Below, piece by piece: positions 22,063 to 32,420 of a DNA stretch of 64,000 bases. This DNA comes from Branchiostoma floridae (Eukaryota > Chordata > Leptocardii > Amphioxiformes > Branchiostomatidae). Under the pieces are notes generated by a model that did no database searches, was not told the origin of the DNA, and was given only the letters and a program-made list of their open reading frames with translations. The stretch is from contig NC_049990.1 of the NCBI RefSeq assembly GCF_000003815.2, forward strand, positions 7,444,770-7,508,769. The letters are read 5' to 3'. A program made the translations under genes and the position numbers. The stretch's first letter is position 1. Every line of letters begins with the position of its first letter.

Positions 22063-24739
22063 ATGGGTGCCTGTAAAGCCGTGACCTTGCTGAGCGCCGT
22101 GACCGCTGCGGCACTGGCTGTGTACGCCTACTCCTCCCTCCCTCCTGACGTCACGGAACCCGGCAAGGTGGTCATGTTCAAGGCCGTGTTCCTGACTTTC
22201 AGCCTCATCGTGAGTGAAATTTTACATTGGTTCCCATGCCGACCTAGTGTAGCCTGGGTACCATCCGGATAGTAGTTCGCTACTATGATCGTTTCTGCTA
22301 TCTGGAAACACAGAGAACCGACTGTATATAGTGTACAATGAACCGTTCAGAGCTAGAAGCGACTGTATATACATGTATTATATAGTGACCGCCGGAGCGA
22401 ACTCCTTTCCGGATGATACCCAGCAGGCTAGACTCAGTGAGTAACAGGCTAGAAGATGTGCCACACAGAGATATCGAACTCGGAGTTGAGGATGAATTTT
22501 GGAAAGAAAAGGGGGGTAGTGTAACAGTGGGGTTTAAGCACTGCCAAACTGACCATGCCAAACGGGACTTGCGGTGATTCTACGTATACGAATGGAAATG
22601 TGATCTTTAATAGCCTATGCCTGACAGAGGAATGTTTTTCTGAGCCGTTGTTGTGGCTGCCATAATAGAATGGATACCAGGCTAGCATTATTCGTCTTTG
22701 CTCGTACTGTACAGGGAAGTACATACGAGAAGATGGGCTTCGGTGAGAGGGCGGACCTGTTCCGCAAGATCGGCATCAAACCCGCCTTCCTGGAGTCCGA
22801 TTCGAACCTGGAGGTTACCGACTCTTCCTTCAGCGGAGTTCAAGTTCGGATCTACAAACCACAACTCCAGAAAGGAGTGATAGGGAGCAAACGGACGGGG
22901 CTGGTGTTCTTTCATGGAGGAGGATGGGTCCTTGGCTCTGTTCGTAAGTTTTTGAAGAACACTCTCCATATCATAATATTGTATATCAATCTTGCAATCG
23001 TCTATCTTGATAGCTACCTAGATATTTATCTATCGTAGTACTATGTATAAAAAAGTATATCACGTAAAACTGTTTTATATGGTTTCCATTCTTCTTCTAA
23101 GTTCAATCAATTTATTTATTTAATAATTTATTCTATCAATTAGAGTCGAAGGAAAGTTAGACAGTAGCTAGGATCATACCTTGGCTTTCGTGCACTCCGC
23201 CTTGTACCATATGTCTCTATTGGAATAAACAAAAACTAGAATTAGTGTAATTAGTGAAATTAAACTAAAATTAGTGAATACATGTATTAATGTAATACAG
23301 TAGACAATATGGCATTAGTTGAATACATGCCTGTTTTGTTTTGGTATTTAGATTTGCAACTGTGCAATAATTCACAAGGTAGACCATAAAACAGCAAGAA
23401 CTCATTCATTCATTCATTCATAAAACATATTTTGTTCCTCCTTTCAGATGCGTACGATTTACTGGTTGGACGCCTTGCACTGGGAACTGGGGCTGTAGTC
23501 GTGTCGGTGGAGTAAGTATCGGTCGTACTTTTTAATTTTTTGGCGACGACTCAGGGGCTAGCCTTAGAGTATAGAGTGCGTCCGTTTGGCAAGAATTCCC
23601 AGAATTTATTTTCCGCGCGTAAAGACAACTCAAGAACGGCTGGGTGGATTGGGTTCATACTTGGTGTGTGACTAGGGTGTGACTAAAGCTGAAAATGATG
23701 AGATTTCGGGCCACCTAGCGGCTCCCATTGGCACTGCAGTGCAACTTTTGGTTTTCCTATTTCGTGTTCTGAATTAACTCTTTTTTTATATTTTAAACCT
23801 CTGCGCAATGGTGCCGTATCCAACCAGTTAGCTCATATTAGTGATGACTCTGGTATAATATTACTTCATTCTAGTTTGAGAAGTGCCTTTTCAAATTCAA
23901 GTTTGTCATCGGTAAATTTGAGAGATTTACGTTTTACATGTACATGTGCTGCCCTTTTTTTCAGATATCGGCTTGCACCTAAACACAAGTTCCCCATTCC
24001 GTTTGAAGACTGCCTTACGGCTACCCAACATTTCCTCCAACACGCCAGTGAGTACGGAGTCGACCCCACAAGAATCGGTGTGGCAGGGGACAGTTCTGGC
24101 GGCAACCTGGCTGCCGCGGTCGCTCTGCGGCTGAATAAGGACGACAAAAAGAAGTTCCCGCCATTAAAACTCCAAGCGTTGATCTACCCTGCTCTGCAAG
24201 CGTTGGACTTTCAGACCCCTTCTTACGTCAGTGGGCACAGTTTATACGTGAACCTCCCTGCTAAGCTAATGATCGGATTCTGGGTAAAATATCTCAACAA
24301 CAACATGTCCCTGGTCGAGACATTTGCAAACAATGAGCACACAGCTGCACTGATGAAGTCGCATTTTGCCTCTTACGTTGACCGACACTTTCTCGACGAC
24401 TCCGTGCCAAGATTGGTCCCTGAAGACGTTAGGATAGATCTACCAGACGACATGAAGGACCTCCTGAACCCCTACTATTCTCCGCTGATGGCAGAAGACG
24501 CCGACTTGTCCGGACTGCCCAACACTTACGTCACTGTTTGTGGCACGGACGTCCTGAGGGATGACGGGATCATGTACGCCAAGAGGCTGGAAATGGCGGG
24601 AGTTCAGGTCCGACTGGCCCGCTACCCGTCAGCCTTCCACGGTGTCATGTCCATGAACTTGGCCTTGAAGCATTTTGAATTTGAGCTCGGAAAACAGATG
24701 CTACAGGACTTAGTAACATACATTCGTGAGCTGCTCTAA
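22063..24739 (+). CDS. AADAC/NCEH1-type microsomal esterase 1
   Basis: Four exons (22063-22209, 22715-22943, 23448-23511, 23965-24739) join in phase to 404 aa, close to vertebrate arylacetamide deacetylase (399 aa). The family are ER-anchored alpha/beta-hydrolases that cleave lipid esters and acetylated xenobiotics on the lumenal side. An N-terminal hydrophobic signal anchor (about residues 4-25) precedes YSSLPPDVTEP. The oxyanion motif HGGGW starts at residue 116; the nucleophile is Ser190 in GVAGDSSGGN. Asp342 (GTDVLRDDG) and His372 (SAFHG) complete the triad, the spacing known for AADAC. The ATG at 22060 directly precedes the chosen one; 22063 aligns with the start of the second copy. All key residues are present. 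Its partner lies inverted at 32421-34662. Confidence 0.92.
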
Positions 24740-26825
24740 TATATCTAATATATATACTAGTAGTTTTCCATATGATGTTTAAGGAAACACAGCTTTTTGT
24801 GGGCTAGGCCATTGGATCCCTTCTTTTGTAGAAAGTATGGCAAATAAGTGATGAAATATTTTCTTGTCTTCATGTTCAAGAACTTTCACATTACTTCATT
24901 ATTAGTCTAAGCTAGGAGGATTAGCCTCCTCGGTCTAAAGACGAAAGAATGTAAGGATGTCGATTCCTCACCAAGAAAATGAAGTTGAACAACAGAACAG
25001 ATAATCCATCAATTCAATGCAATACATATTCTATGCTGCAAGTTTGAGATAGCTTTGTATGGAGACATTGCGATATGTTACACAGTGTGTGTGTGACGGG
25101 CGGGGGGGGGGGGGGGGGGGGAGGGTGGAAGTGCGTGTGGACATGTGTGTATGCCAGTGAGTATGTGTATGTGTGTGCGTCTGTGTGTGTGTGTGTGTGT
25201 GTGTGTGTTCGTGTGTTACATAAATGATGGGAATTTCTTACATGTGTTAGGGTGGAAATTACTAGACACAGATCATACAAATCGGGGCCTTATGCACATA
25301 TCTCATAGGAAATGCTACAATAAGACATTCATGGTTTTGACAACTTGTTTTATTGACGTGTTTAGGTATACAAGGTGGTCAACTGGTGTCGTTAATGAAG
25401 AAAGAGACATTGTTTTCATAGGATAAACAGTTACAATACGCCTCTAGAATAAACAGTATTCTTTAGCGAACTAGGTCGTGGAACTTTTGTTTGTTTTCCT
25501 ACATTTTGCTCTTTTACGTTGAATTCTGTTCCTTTTGAAATATCTTCTTCGTCCCATCCCGTTCCATTTTGTACTTTTTTGCACGAGTACCTTTGTACTT
25601 TCTTCACACACACACAATAGAACATGCGCAACAACCCCCTGTAAGCAAGTTGGTAGCAACTGAAAGGTAACCACCCACACAGACACCGAGAATAACTCCT
25701 TATCAACACATCGAACGGTCTCTTTTGACTTCTGTGATCAGAAGGAGAAGAAACGACTACTGTACTCTCAGGTAAGGACTAGACTATGTAATCTACCTTC
25801 AATTTCACATTTGACGCTGGAATTTCCGCTAAAATTGAGACATGGCAAAGTATTGGCCTTCCTTTCTTTTGCATTTTCGGATAAAGGTTCTTCAGCAGTA
25901 ATGACTTCAAATGGTGTGCTTAGAAATGCGAAATGGCCCGAAACCAAATTTTGACAACTTCCTGGACTGACCATGGCAGTCTTACCATTTTGTGATAGCA
26001 ATTTTGAGCAAGGGAGTTTTAGAGAATCATAAAAACGATAGAAAATGGTCAGTTTGAGACCTACTTAAGAGGGACACATAAGAAGATAGCTAGATCATAT
26101 AACCAGTCAGATCTAGACATGTACGCAGTCTAAACATGCTCACATTGCCAATACTATAGTATGCTAACCCAACGGTGGTTACAGATACAGATGTACTTTC
26201 CAGCTGTAGTAGCAATCAAAGTGGCGAAAGAGATATTGTTTAAAGTCCCGTGAAGGTCACCGGATTTGTAATGGGGAGGGGTTGTCGTGGGAATATTTAG
26301 ATTAAATGTGTACTAGTATATATATAGTTCTGCGGACGATGGTTTTCGTTGCATTTCTGTTCAGTAAGGTCACATTGGCTTGATAGTGTGGATAACTTCA
26401 CGAGTCCATCAATTGCCCCCCCCCCCAATGTAAAAAAATTAGGACCATACATCGTACAAAATACCTTCATAACGAGCGAATATATGCCGCAAATTGCACA
26501 AAAATATACTAATGTCGTAAAATGTCAAAATCAAAACAGAAGATTTAAAACAACAAAAATAAAGAATTTATTCCTTGGTATACCAAATTCGAATTTTCAG
26601 TCATATGTTCAACCCTCCAGTAACAGCTTAGATTGCCTAACGAGGGCAACGTTTTTTTTTGCGCACTCGCATCAGTTTCGGTTTACGGCAGAAGATTAAA
26701 GAGCAAAAAATATAGCTTGAGGACACCTGAGCTCGGAGGGTTCCAGTTCAAATGCTCTACAGATTCGAAGTATTTCTCAAACATTGTCTTTTCCTGACAG
26801 TAGAAATAAAGAGATACTGCTAAAG
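24740..26825. other. Region between esterase 1 and right kinase
   Basis: Esterase 3' UTR, a poly-G run plus GT microsatellite at about 25099-25210, then the non-coding part of the right inverted arm from about 25432 (kinase 5' flank). A segment near 26440-26690 has no match in the left arm and may be an insertion. No gene seen. Confidence 0.5.
25099..25210. repeat. (G)n and (GT)n microsatellite
   Basis: A G run of about 20 followed by GT-rich sequence. It lies about 0.4 kb after the esterase 1 stop. A CA-rich (GT on the minus strand) tract lies at a similar distance after the esterase 2 stop (32053-32190), so it may be part of the duplicated block. Confidence 0.9.
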
Positions 26826-27802
26826 ATGGCATCAAAGATAACCGCAAAAGCCGAGATCGTCATTCCCTTTCCGCAGTCTGCAGAAGACATCGCCCCCTTC
26901 TGAGTACAGTTGGTACTGCAGGAGGACCTCCCGGGTATCACCATCACGGACGTCGATGTCAAAGGATCCATCAGCGAAGGAGAAGGTTTCCTGAGTGACA
27001 TCATCGCCTTTGATGCCGTGGGGACCAGGAAAGGCACAAGTCAGCGCTTCAGTCTCGTCGCTAAACTGACAGATTTCAAACGGCTGTCGGCATTATATGG
27101 AGGACAGTATCCAGAGTCTTTCAGGGATACCCACATCAACATGGAGGCGTGTGAAGTCAAGTTTTACTCCGACGTGGTCCCGGAGCTCTTGTCGGCGGCG
27201 GTTCCGAGCACGGAGCGCAAATCAAAGTCAGGGAATAGAGATGGCAAAAGTCATCCCTTTACTGATGCCTCTTTCCTCCCCAAATGCTACTTCGCCGCCA
27301 CCGACACGAGCTCCATGCTATCCGTGAGGGTTATGGAGAATCTGAAAACTCAGGGGTTCTCCATAAAACCCAACATCCAACCGTTGAGCCGTGCTGAGAT
27401 GATGCTTGCTGCCGGGGCCCTGGCGCAGCTGCACGGCCTGTCACATCGGCTGGAGCTCCTGTCGGGCAAATCCCTTCCCGAGAAGTACGACTGGATCATG
27501 ACTAAGACAGGTACAATAGGTCCGAAGGCTAACATAACCTACAAATATCTGACCAACGTGAAGGCGTTTGCCGCAGCATTTCCTGACCAGGCAGACCTTG
27601 TGGCTGGCCTCGAAGAGTTAGGCCCCCGTGTCATCTCCAAGGAGAACCTACAGCGACGGCTTAAGGTGCTTAGCCATGGAGACTGCTGGGTCAACAACAT
27701 CATGATTAAGGTTAGACATGGCGTTTTTGGTCCTTGTTCAGATGCAAAGATTGTGATTTCTTGTTGCATTTCGTTTGGTTTTTTGACCTGTGTCACAGTC
27801 CC

Positions 27803-27979
27803 AAACCTACGTCACATTCCCAAACCTGGGCCCAGCTTTCGGAAGGAACATTGCGATATAAAGACTACACAAGACGTAAAGATCCGTGGGTATTAATTGT
27901 GTATACTTTAATGTATACATTTCTATTTTTCGTTTCCCCAGACAGCTCGTCCGGGCACCGGTTTGGAAATGTGACGTTA
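27803..27979. mobile_element. CCGG-core TIR MITE, copy D
   Basis: Intron 1 of the right kinase, same site as copy C on the left. Ends are CTACGTCACATTCCCAAACC and the inverted GGTTTGGAAATGTGACGT. Somewhat shorter than copy C. Confidence 0.75.
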
Positions 27980-28231
27980 TAATTAGCATTACAAGATGAT
28001 TCATCATTTGATGTTGCCGTTTACCTTCACAAAGTACGCAGGAGACGTGCCGACTGAGATAAGGCTGGTGGACTGGCAGAGTCTGATGTACAAGCCACCA
28101 ACCCACGACCTAGCTCTCCTGTTTGTTTTCAACACGGGTTGGGATGTCTTCCACGGCCACAGGGACGCCATCCTGGCTCACTATCACCGCACACTACAGG
28201 AGACACTGGGCCCAGGCGGTGAGAATCATCA

Positions 28232-28439
28232 TAAGGCCTGGGTCACAATTCCCAAACCGGGGCCCGACCGGGGTAGCTTTCGGAAACGAAAAATGTGATA
28301 TAAAAGGCAACAAAACATAAAAACGTAAACAATATTAGTCATTGGCATAATTTGTGTATATTCCTTGGTCAACACTTTTACTTTTCGTTCCCGCAAACAT
28401 CCCGGCCGGGGCCCAGTTTGGAAATGTGACCCAAGCCTT
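28232..28439. mobile_element. CCGG-core TIR MITE, copy E
   Basis: About 208 bp, starting 13 bp after the donor of exon 2 of the right kinase. Ends AAGGCCTGGGTCACAATTCC and its inverted partner. It is absent from the left kinase, so it was inserted after the duplication or lost on the left. Confidence 0.75.
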
Positions 28440-28488
28440 ACCAGTCTTCAAATTTCACAGTATTCGTAAAATACTTCTCTTGGCTGCT

Positions 28489-28694
28489 AAGGCTAACGTC
28501 ACATTTCCACAAAGGGGCCCGGACGGGCAATTTGGGGGAACATAAAGTACGATATAAAATACAGCAGAACACAAAACGGACCAAAAAATAATTCAACGGC
28601 ATGCCTTGTCGAATATTCATTGGCATAAATAAACTTTTATTGTTCGTTTCAGCAAACAGCCCGGCCGGACCCCGAGTAGGAAATGTGATCTGGA
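28489..28694. mobile_element. CCGG-core TIR MITE, copy F
   Basis: About 206 bp in intron 2 of the right kinase, with ends AAGGCTAACGTCACATTTCC and its inverted partner. It sits at the position of copy B (shared 3' flank CTGTTGGCACCCTTGTAATT) but in the opposite orientation. Confidence 0.7.
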
Positions 28695-28885
28695 CATTAT
28701 TTCAGGAATTATCAGTACACTATATGCCACATTTTCTTTCGACTTCGTTTTGTTTCTGTTGGCACCCTTGTAATTTGTCTCACCATAAGTTATAGAACAA
28801 GAATTTTATTGCACGACAACTGTAAAGGATACAATGTGGCAACTTATATGAGACGCTTAGTCATGCGTTCTAAATATTCTGCGGT

Positions 28886-29090
28886 GTCTGTGTGGCGCTA
28901 CGGCTAGAGCCTTGGAATCAGAATCAGTAGGTCCTAAGTTCGATACTCGCCATGCCCCTGCCCCCATGAAGGTGGAGTGACGCCCACCGAGCCTCACGGC
29001 TAATCTGTCTAAAGGTGCCCAAAACACCTACAGATTTGGTGCTGCCAGTGTGTCAACATCAGCACACTTGCCACTAAGACCCGTGAATTT
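28886..29090 (+). mobile_element. tRNA-derived SINE
   Basis: Head with box A-like TGGCGCTACGGCTAGAGCC and box B-like AAGTTCGATACTCG. A body of about 130 bp follows, with CCACCGAGCCTCACGGC, and a T-rich end. It lies in intron 2 of the right kinase. Confidence 0.65.
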
Positions 29091-29094
29091 TTTT

Positions 29095-30060
29095 TATATT
29101 GCAATCCATACATAGTATGGGATTGCAATATATTGCTTTTCCTTTGTTTCTTCTCCTGTCAAATCTTGAAATGGATTCTCCTTTTTCATTTTTTGGCCAA
29201 ATGAGCTGAAATTTGGCAGGGTGGTAGAAATGGCAAATACCCCCAGACGTTTTTTTCACTTTCTTGATACAGGCCTTAGAATTTATGATATTTAGGGTTT
29301 TTGGTCATTTTTAGACAAAATATGTATATTTTGGGCCCCTGTGCCCTGGTATTACAAGCTAATGACCTGAAATTTGGTACAGAGGTGCATTGGACATATG
29401 AGCACAGAAAACCATCAACACCTTCTTCATAGATCACTTCAAAAATGAGTTATTTTAGGGTTTTTGGCCATTTTTGACTAAAAATGTATATTTATGGCTC
29501 CTATGCCCTTGTATTAAAACCAAATGACCTGAAACTTGGTACATAGGTGCGTTTGACATATGACCACAGAACCCCATCAACGCTTAATTCATTGTTTACT
29601 CCAAAAATGAGTTATTTTAGGGTTTTTGGCCATTTTTGACAAAAAATGTATATTTTTGGCTCCTATACCCTTGTATGAAAACCTAATGACCTGAAATTTG
29701 GTACAGAGGTGCATTGAACATATGCTCACAGGACCCCATTGACACTTTCTTTATAGATGACTTCAAAAATGAGTTATTTTAGGGTTTTCAGTCATTTTTG
29801 ACTAAAAAATGTATATTTTTGGCTTCTATGCCCTTGTATGTAAACCAAATCACCTGAAATTTGGTAGAAACGTAAATTGGACATATGGCAACAGGACCCC
29901 ATCAACAATTTCTTCATAGAGCACTTATCAAATGAGTTATTTTGGGATTTTTAGCCATTTTAACTAAAAAATGTATATTTTTGGCTCCTATGCCCTTATA
30001 TTGAAACCAAATGACCTAAAATTCGGCATGAAGGTGTGTAGGACAAGTGCCCACAGAACT
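29095..30060 (+). repeat. Hairpin-headed ~165-bp tandem repeat block, ~5 copies
   Basis: It starts with a near-perfect hairpin (29095-29133, stem TATATTGCAATCCATA). Then about five units of roughly 165 bp follow, each with ATGACCTGAAATTTGGTAC, a CATATG segment, AAAAATGAGTTATTTTAGGG and TTTTTGGCCATTTTTGAC. Related single units occur near 43070-43340 and, more weakly, near 47430-47730. It lies in intron 2 of the right kinase and accounts for about half its length. Confidence 0.85.
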
Positions 30061-30414
30061 TCATTTTCTCATTGAGCAAACATTACTTCAAATTGTTGAA
30101 TTTGGGGATTTTTTCAAGGATGAAGATGGATTGCACTATGCTGTATTTGCTCCTAAGCAAATGTTGGCCTTTCTAGTTCTAACTATTCTTGCAGTATCCT
30201 CGGGTCTACGTGACTACACCCTGGAAGAGTTGAAGGCAGACTTCAAAGCCGACTGTCTGTACGGGATAACCAGGCGTTTTTCGTATGCGGACGTCGTGAG
30301 CCGACTCTCAGATCCAAGTCTGCTGAAGATGATCCAAGAAATCAAGGAGTGGGGTTTTCTCTGAAGGGTCAGATTTCAGTAGTACGTTTTGATCAACGTC
30401 AGATCACGATTTTT

Positions 30415-30800
30415 AGTATATGTATAATCTTTATTGCAAGTTCATGCCCGAGGGCTAATTGCAGACAAAGTAAAGTAGTGGTATACATAAGTGTATACTT
30501 TACAGAGAAGGAAAATGAAAACTATAAATAAATCAAAAGAGAAATAACGTCTAATCTAAATCTATTTCTACTTAACCTATTTGATGGGTTTGACTTCTTT
30601 TCCGTAAGCAGTGGGAGATGAATTGTCCAACATTTTCATATATAAAGGGGTTGGAAGACTTAAGCAAGAAGATTGTTTTTTGTTGGTCGGTAAGGTGAGA
30701 AAAGCTTGGGAAAGATTTGTAGATTCTATGGAAAAGATTGTTTCTTCCGGAATTGTAATGTGCACATTGACATATAAAATGTAGTTTATCTTCCACTGCT
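30415..30800 (-). mobile_element. LINE 3' end (ORF2 C-terminus and tail)
   Basis: The minus-strand frame 30796-30572 reads EDKLHFICQCAHYNSGRNNL and FLLKSSNPFIYENVGQFISH, the end of a non-LTR ORF2 after its zinc knuckle. It is followed by a 3' UTR ending in GCAATTAGCCCTCGGGCATG and AACTTGCAATAAAG. The same tail occurs at 1-60, 16860-16930 and 36625-36655, linking those fragments to one family. Confidence 0.8.
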
Positions 30801-30929
30801 TTCCCTTTAACAGTATTTATTAGTAGTTACTCAACCTGCCTCCATGAGTGAGTACAGTACCCTTATAGTAATTTTGTTTCATGCCGTAGGCTAGTTGTAT
30901 GGGGATACACAGATACAAGTTTGATTTGA

Positions 30930-31525
30930 TTTGATTTATTTGAGCACATACTCAACAATTAAAAAACAAATGATAATAACATAATGGAAAGAAATCATGC
31001 TGAGGGGGGGGGGGGGCAGCGCAGAGGCATATGCAGCTTTTCATGACTGCCCCTCAGAAACTTAATAAAACGTAATGGACATAATCTAGATAAATGTGAA
31101 ACGCAATAAGCATAATAAAAGCTTAACAATAATAACAAATGAAATTAACTGAAAGTTTACAATAAAAATCATAACGGCAAAACTAAACATCTACAGATCT
31201 ACAAATCATAAAGAAATAAATTGAAATTATAGAAGCAGATTATCTATCTGTTAGCAAATACCAAAGGAAATAAAGAAAACCAAAGCAATAAAAAGTAAAC
31301 AAAATATCTATTCTATATATCTACGTGCTGTGCTGGGTGCCTTTCTCTTAGACTTAGGAGGTACGTAGTGGCTAATGAAAAGTCCTACATTTTTAATGAT
31401 AAGTGGGTTTTGTAAGTTTAGTAAAAACTGGTGGACATACCGACTGATAAGTATCTAATACTAGCTCAAAAAAGAACAAGGAATAGTCATTCTTCAAGTA
31501 GCAGAGTTACCAACCGCCAGGATTG
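30930..31525 (-). mobile_element. LINE 3' end, related family
   Basis: On the minus strand around 31440-31315 a frame reads YVHQFLLNLQNPLIIKNVGL then FISHYVPPKSKRKAPSTARR, aligning with the C-terminus of the adjacent fragment. About 350 bp of AT-rich 3' UTR follow, down to a GATTTGATTTGATTTATTTGA end. Confidence 0.7.
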
Positions 31526-31544
31526 ATGTTTTCAAAAATTCGTG

Positions 31545-31735
31545 CATTCCCAGATCTATCATAGAGTGGAATTCGTTATCTTTGCTGGATATTTTAATGA
31601 AGTCTTGCAGATAGATGTGCAAATGTTAGGTATGACGGGTCGTTCAGTACATTATAACCAGCTGCTGCCGCGACGCGTGCCTGCAAAGCTGGTGTGTTAC
31701 GCCGAAGGCCGGTTATACAGATACAGTAGACATGT
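31545..31735 (+). repeat. LINE tail related to 5575-5885
   Basis: A frame reads IIEWNSL; then ATAACCAGCTGCTGC, GTGCCTGCAAAGCTGGTGTG and GGCCGGTTATACAG follow, as at 5575-5885. Confidence 0.55.
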
Positions 31736-32052
31736 GCTGTTTTAGACATGGTCTTCTAGATAGTGAAAGCTCTCAAAGGTTGTTTTTATTGTAGATTCAT
31801 AGCCGACGACTGTCAGTACTTTTGTTTGTTTGTTTAAGAAGCATTGGTCAATTATTTTGTGGGAAAGATATTAATTGTGATCACACAGAATTATTATTCT
31901 CTTCACTTGTGTCTCATTACATAAATAAGACATTCATCTAACTTTATTTTTGAAGTATATTATTTTAGTTATATGTTTGAGTTAGCAAGTAACGTTGACA
32001 TACCTTTATGGTAACATATCTTTATGGTGCACGTCCATGCGCACGCACATGT

Positions 32053-32190
32053 ACATGCGCCCGCACACACACACACACACGCACACACACACACATGCGT
32101 ACACGCACACCACACACACACACACGCGCGCGCGTACACGCACACACATGACACACAAACACACGCGCGCGCGCGCGTACACGCACACGG
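32053..32190. repeat. CA/CG-rich microsatellite
   Basis: Imperfect (CA)n with CGCGCG interruptions, downstream of esterase 2. Frames here are artefacts. Confidence 0.95.
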
Positions 32191-32267
32191 CATGCAATGG
32201 CGTGTCGTACATCTGGTCCTTAATGTAATACATCTGGTCCTTACGTCCCCTCGTGACACACGCATTC

Positions 32268-32336
32268 TCTTTCTCTCTCTCTCTCTCTCCCTTTTTCTCT
32301 CTCTCTCTCTCTCTCTCAGTCCCTCTCTCTCTCTTT
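32268..32336. repeat. (CT)n microsatellite
   Basis: CT dinucleotide run with short interruptions, about 85 bp from the esterase 2 stop. Confidence 0.95.
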
Positions 32337-32420
32337 CATGCCGTCCGACGGCGTCTGTTTGCTTCTGTACAAATCATCAACAACAATGGATGAGGTTGTC
32401 CTAAACCGATAATGTCAACA

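Larger units (their letters stand above)
26826..30364 (+). pseudogene. CHK/EcKL-type kinase, right copy, early nonsense codon
   Basis: Exons 26826-27710, 28035-28218 and 30195-30364 correspond to the left kinase, and their phases agree. The catalytic motif is canonical here (SHGDCWVNNIM), followed by VRLVDWQSLMY and EIKEWGFL at the end. Codon 26 is TGA (26901-26903) where the left copy has TGG (APSWVQLVL), so translation from the conserved ATG would stop after 25 residues. The rest of the frame is open and well preserved. A later in-frame start is possible but would lose the N-terminus. The donor after exon 1 is GTTAGA against GTAAGA on the left. It could be a recent pseudogene, a polymorphic null allele or a base error in the assembly. 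Confidence 0.75.
25432..30410. repeat. Right arm of the large inverted duplication
   Basis: Reverse-complement counterpart of 16979-20170. It is longer because intron 2 of the kinase has gained an extra MITE, a SINE and a satellite block. Similarity ends just after the kinase stop, at CAGATCACGATTTTTAG, where a LINE tail begins. Confidence 0.8.
30365..32420. other. Repeat-filled region between right kinase and esterase 2 (convergent 3' ends)
   Basis: LINE fragments at 30415-30800 and 30930-31525, a LINE tail with GCTGGTGTGTTACGCC at 31545-31735, then CA- and CT-rich microsatellites. A poly-G run lies at about 31005-31016. No host gene other than the esterase 3' UTR is expected. Confidence 0.6.

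Noticed and set aside
25432-26000. Separate gene suggested by minus-strand frames
   Set aside because: The stretch is the non-coding right arm of the inverted duplication; the matching left-arm sequence does not keep the frames.
31969-32404. Overlapping frames on both strands near the CA/CT repeats
   Set aside because: Composition reflects simple repeats only.
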